From positions 62,001-126,000 of the forward strand of contig SIAN01000003.1 of assembly GCA_009691715.1 (NCBI GenBank): a stretch of DNA of 64,000 bases. The letters are read 5' to 3'. The notes beneath the pieces are model-generated. The model ran no database searches. It saw nothing but the letters and a program-made list of their open reading frames with translations, and had not been told where the DNA came from. This DNA is from Planctomycetota bacterium (lineage in GTDB: Bacteria > Planctomycetota > B15-G4 > SIAN01). This document shows, one piece after another, positions 61,039-64,000 of the stretch. Every line of letters begins with the position of its first letter. The first letter of the stretch is position 1. Both the position numbers and the translations under genes were made by a program.

Positions 61039-64000
61039 TCACGGCTTGACGCTGTTCACGTCGATCTGGATCGAGTCGATCCGCACATCGGTGTAGTCGT
61101 GCAGCCCGATCGTGACCGGCGAAACCGGATCGATCAACACCACCTTGAACCGCAGGAAGGGCAGTCCGAGGTATCCCGACAAGGCGCCTGGGACCGTGGC
61201 CGGGTCGACGAACGCCGTCGCCGTCGTGTCGTCGACGAGCCCGGTGGCCAGGTCGGCAGACGCCGCGCTCAGCAGGAAGTCAAACGGCGTCCCAGCGGGG
61301 TAGGAAGCGCCGAGATCGAGCGAACCGTCCGCGTTCACCACGTACGTCGCGGCGATGGTCACGCCGTCTTCCTTGACCGAGTAGCGGATCGTCAACTTCA
61401 GATAGTCGGGGTTGAGCGCGCCGCTCGGCAGGAAGAGCGATTGCGCAACGCTCGAACCGCCGCCGGGGAACTTGCCGAGGTGCTCCGCTGCGATCGCCGG
61501 CGACCCGACGCCGACGAAATTGAGCGAGGAAAGATTGCCGAGCGCGTTCTCGAGGCGAATGCGACCGCCACCACCGGCACCACCCGTGATCCCGAAGCCC
61601 ACGGCTCCGCCAGCGCCGCCCGCTGCCGAGATCCGCGAACCAAGGGCGGCCGCAAGCGTGCCGCCCGCGCCGATCACGATCGTCCCGCCGCTGCCGCCGC
61701 CGCCGCCGCTTGCGGCAGTCGTTCCGGACGAGTCGGATCGACCGCCCTCGCCACCGTCGACGAGGATTTGCCCGCTTGCGGAGATATCGACGTTTCCGGC
61801 GACAACCACCGACAGCGAACCGCCGCCGCCGCCGCCGCCGCCGCCGACGATCCAACGCGGCATCGCGAAGATCGCCTCGCTGCCGTCCTCGAGGCCGTTC
61901 TGAATCTGTCCCGGCGGTGCGATCCCGCCGTCATCGTCGTAGAAGCCGACCGTCGTGAGCGCACCGTTTTGGTTGCGCGCGTCGGTCAGGTCCGGGTGAC
62001 CCGTGTGATTCGCCGGCACCTTGTTACTGCCAGCGCAGTGCATCCCGGCTCCGCCACCGCCCGCACCACCCACCGTGTACGGCGGCGTGACGCGTACGGC
62101 GCTGCCGTTCGGCATCGAGGTCGTGAGCAAGTCGATGGTCGAACCGCTTGAGGTCGTGATTGTCGCGATGGTCACCTTGTTGACGGCGTCGACCGAGGCG
62201 ATGACGAAGGCGTTCCCTTGGCTGATGTTCGGGTTGATCACGTGCCCGACGTAGCGCGAGTCTGGCGCACCGAAGCCGTCATCGAAGAGGTCGGACGCGA
62301 GGGTGAGCGTGTCGGCGTCGTTCTTCGCAAGCAGGATCGCCGTCGGATAGGCATCGCCGGCGGCACCACCGGAGTTGCCCGTGCCGCCGAAGAAACCGGG
62401 GCCGTTCGCGACGGTTGGATCGTCGGAGCCGGCGATTCCGGGGGAGGTGCCGCCGCCGCCGCCACCGCCGCCTGAACGGGCCAGCGTGAGGAAGGTCTGG
62501 TGCACCGACTGCGGATCGGATCCGTATCCCGCGACATCCGTCACGATCGCGTCGTCAAGGACGCCATCGAGGTTGATGTCGAAGAGTGATCCGCCGCGCT
62601 TGCCGGCGAGTTCGCCGATCACGTAGGCGTCGAACTGCTGCGCGAGCAGCGGCGCGCGGAAGCCACCGGAACCATCGTTCTCAAGCCAGGGGTTGTCGGT
62701 CTCTTGACTGATCTCTCCGCGATAGTTGGCGCTCGCCGGATCCGAGACCACGGTCACGACGCCACCCGCCGCCACCGAGAGGACCTTGAATGCCGGGTGG
62801 TAGCGCTCGAAGCGGTAGTCGTCCGAGCCGACGTTCGGCTGGATCCAGAGATCGGTCGCGGTGAGCGCAGCAATCTGCGCGGCGTAGTTACCGTCCGTCA
62901 GCGTGAACGCGGTGGTGTCGAGCAGCGTGCTGCGGCCCGCGATGCCGTGGTTCGCTGTGGCCGACGCGCTGAACGCGTACTGCGCCGTCGTCGGCTTGCC
63001 CGCGATGAGGAGATTCGGGAAGAGCAGCGTCGCACCGGCTGCATCCGAAGGCGCACCACCGGCGCCGCCCGCGGTTCCTCCGCCACGCGCGGCTCCGCCG
63101 GCGCCGCCCGCGACCGGGGTGCCCGCGACCACGGCTCCGGGGTTGCCTGCGACCGTCAGGATTCCGGTCACAGTCGCGTTGCCCGAAATCTGGATGGCGA
63201 GCTGGCGCGTGCCGGTCGGCTTGACCGTCCAGCCACCTGGCACGATGAAGCGGGTGAACTCGTAGATGCGGTGCGCGCCGCCACTCGCGGTGGCCATGGT
63301 CACCGTCTTGGTACCGACGACGATGGTAATCCCGGACGGCGGCGAAGCCTGGAACCCCGGATCGTTTGGATCGAACACTCCGTCGACGCCGGTGCCGCCG
63401 CCGATGCCGGGCGACAGGAAACCGGTGAACGACGTACCCCACTTGGCTGACGAGGCGGAGAGATCGTTGTTGGCCTGATCGTCAAACAACTCGACGATCG
63501 GAGCGATCGGGGTGGTTGAAAGGCCCGGCACGGTCGTGAACAGGAACTGATCCTGGGCGCCGGGGTCGCTGTTGACCGACGCCTTGCTGTTGCCGGAAAG
63601 ATCTTGGATCGAGCCGTCGACGGTGACGACGTATCGGCAACCCACGGGCAGGTCCGTCGGAAGTTGCGTGAGGAAGCTCTCGAAGATGACCGTGGCGGAC
63701 GTTCCGGTCTCGCTCAGTGAGAACAGTCCGGGAAGCGCGATCCCGGCGGTCAGCGGGTTGCCATCCGTGTCGAGCTCGACGTGGATGTTCGAGCTCGTGC
63801 CGACGCCGCCTGGATCGACGGCAGTGGACGGAATCACCGGCTCGTCGAAGGTGATCTCGATCAACGGCACCGGGCTGCTCGGCACGACGGTGGCGTCAAC
63901 GACAGATCCGGTCACCGAGTCGAGCAAGCGCATCGACGGGATCGGCGCGCCGATCTTCTGATCGAAGATCTGCTGGGTTGTCCGGAACAGATACGGGCCG
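61039..64000 (-). CDS. Giant glycine-rich surface/exported protein with SbsA-like Ig domain, 5' end outside window
   Basis: The reading frame is open to the right edge, so only the C-terminal 986 residues are visible; the apparent Met at 63933 is not the true start, as codons before it continue the same frame (GPYLFRTTQQIFDQ). Residues just after it (about 20-130 of the visible part) look like a bacterial Ig-like/SbsA-type domain: LIEITFDEPVIPST, LPVGCRYVVTVDGSIQDLSGN. A long middle part has many glycine-rich blocks (GGAGGAARGGGTAGGAGG and several runs of eight or nine Gly). The C-terminus is a beta-rich module ending DVRIDSIQIDVNSVKP. It is probably a large surface or secreted structural protein. 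Function unknown. Confidence 0.8.
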   Translation of the reverse strand, partial: GPYLFRTTQQIFDQKIGAPIPSMRLLDSVTGSVVDATVVPSSPVPLIEITFDEPVIPSTAVDPGGVGTSSNIHVELDTDGNPLTAGIALPGLFSLSETGTSATVIFESFLTQLPTDLPVGCRYVVTVDGSIQDLSGNSKASVNSDPGAQDQFLFTTVPGLSTTPIAPIVELFDDQANNDLSASSAKWGTSFTGFLSPGIGGGTGVDGVFDPNDPGFQASPPSGITIVVGTKTVTMATASGGAHRIYEFTRFIVPGGWTVKPTGTRQLAIQISGNATVTGILTVAGNPGAVVAGTPVAGGAGGAARGGGTAGGAGGAPSDAAGATLLFPNLLIAGKPTTAQYAFSASATANHGIAGRSTLLDTTAFTLTDGNYAAQIAALTATDLWIQPNVGSDDYRFERYHPAFKVLSVAAGGVVTVVSDPASANYRGEISQETDNPWLENDGSGGFRAPLLAQQFDAYVIGELAGKRGGSLFDINLDGVLDDAIVTDVAGYGSDPQSVHQTFLTLARSGGGGGGGGTSPGIAGSDDPTVANGPGFFGGTGNSGGAAGDAYPTAILLAKNDADTLTLASDLFDDGFGAPDSRYVGHVINPNISQGNAFVIASVDAVNKVTIATITTSSGSTIDLLTTSMPNGSAVRVTPPYTVGGAGGGGAGMHCAGSNKVPANHTGHPDLTDARNQNGALTTVGFYDDDGGIAPPGQIQNGLEDGSEAIFAMPRWIVGGGGGGGGGSLSVVVAGNVDISASGQILVDGGEGGRSDSSGTTAASGGGGGSGGTIVIGAGGTLAAALGSRISAAGGAGGAVGFGITGGAGGGGRIRLENALGNLSSLNFVGVGSPAIAAEHLGKFPGGGSSVAQSLFLPSGALNPDYLKLTIRYSVKEDGVTIAATYVVNADGSLDLGASYPAGTPFDFLLSAASADLATGLVDDTTATAFVDPATVPGALSGYLGLPFLRFKVVLIDPVSPVTIGLHDYTDVRIDSIQIDVNSVKP

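Overview
The window is a GC-rich stretch of about 64 kb with tightly packed genes and many 4-base stop/start overlaps. It looks like a chromosomal segment of a diderm bacterium, most likely a deep-branching planctomycete. Reasons: an LPS kinase (lpxK) and an Mla lipid transport set; several lipoproteins with TPR arms; two TPR-armed secretins with ExbB/ExbD; HEAT and dG-type modules in secreted proteins; and a very long glycine-rich surface protein with an Ig-like domain. The phylum is inferred from gene style; no rRNA or other strong marker is present.

Layout. 0.1-5.3 kb holds a trans-sulfuration enzyme, an HU-type protein with a recognisable promoter, an LPS-kinase-like protein, and a trpS - TPR lipoprotein - DTD operon. 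5.3-9.7 kb is a coupled operon of a W/P-rich repeat lipoprotein with mlaE, mlaF and mlaD. 9.7-15.8 kb (minus strand) holds envelope sugar genes (methyltransferase, WecA/MraY-like transferase, GT4 glycosyltransferase), lpxK, an unknown secreted protein and a ParA ATPase. 16.0-16.3 kb has tRNA-Cys(GCA) with a candidate promoter and a 35-bp tandem repeat. 16.3-22.7 kb (minus strand) holds trxB, a leucyl aminopeptidase, a class V aminotransferase and a large membrane TPR protein. 22.8 kb is a type 4 uracil-DNA glycosylase.

23.7-40.6 kb is the most interesting part. It encodes a PilM-like protein fused to a membrane anchor, two bitopic or anchored pilus-assembly-like proteins, a lipoprotein secretin, two exported TPR proteins, ExbB, two ExbD paralogues, a sulfatase-fold lipoprotein with TPRs, and a second lipoprotein secretin. 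No assembly ATPase, platform protein or pilin is in the window, so this could be an envelope-spanning secretin machine driven by proton-motive force.

40.8-50.1 kb holds a HAD phosphatase and a minus-strand operon: coaD, ridA, an unknown protein with an in-frame 18-bp tandem repeat, a complete oligopeptide ABC importer (binding protein, two permeases, two ATPases) and a DUF2203 protein. 50.1-55.4 kb (plus strand) is a competence-like trio: comEC, a HEAT protein carrying a secretin-like segment, and comM/yifB. 55.3-64 kb holds an SLC13-type transporter, cutA, a GT39-like membrane glycosyltransferase, a metallophosphoesterase, an amidohydrolase, a terminator, and the 3' part of the giant glycine-rich protein, which runs off the right end.
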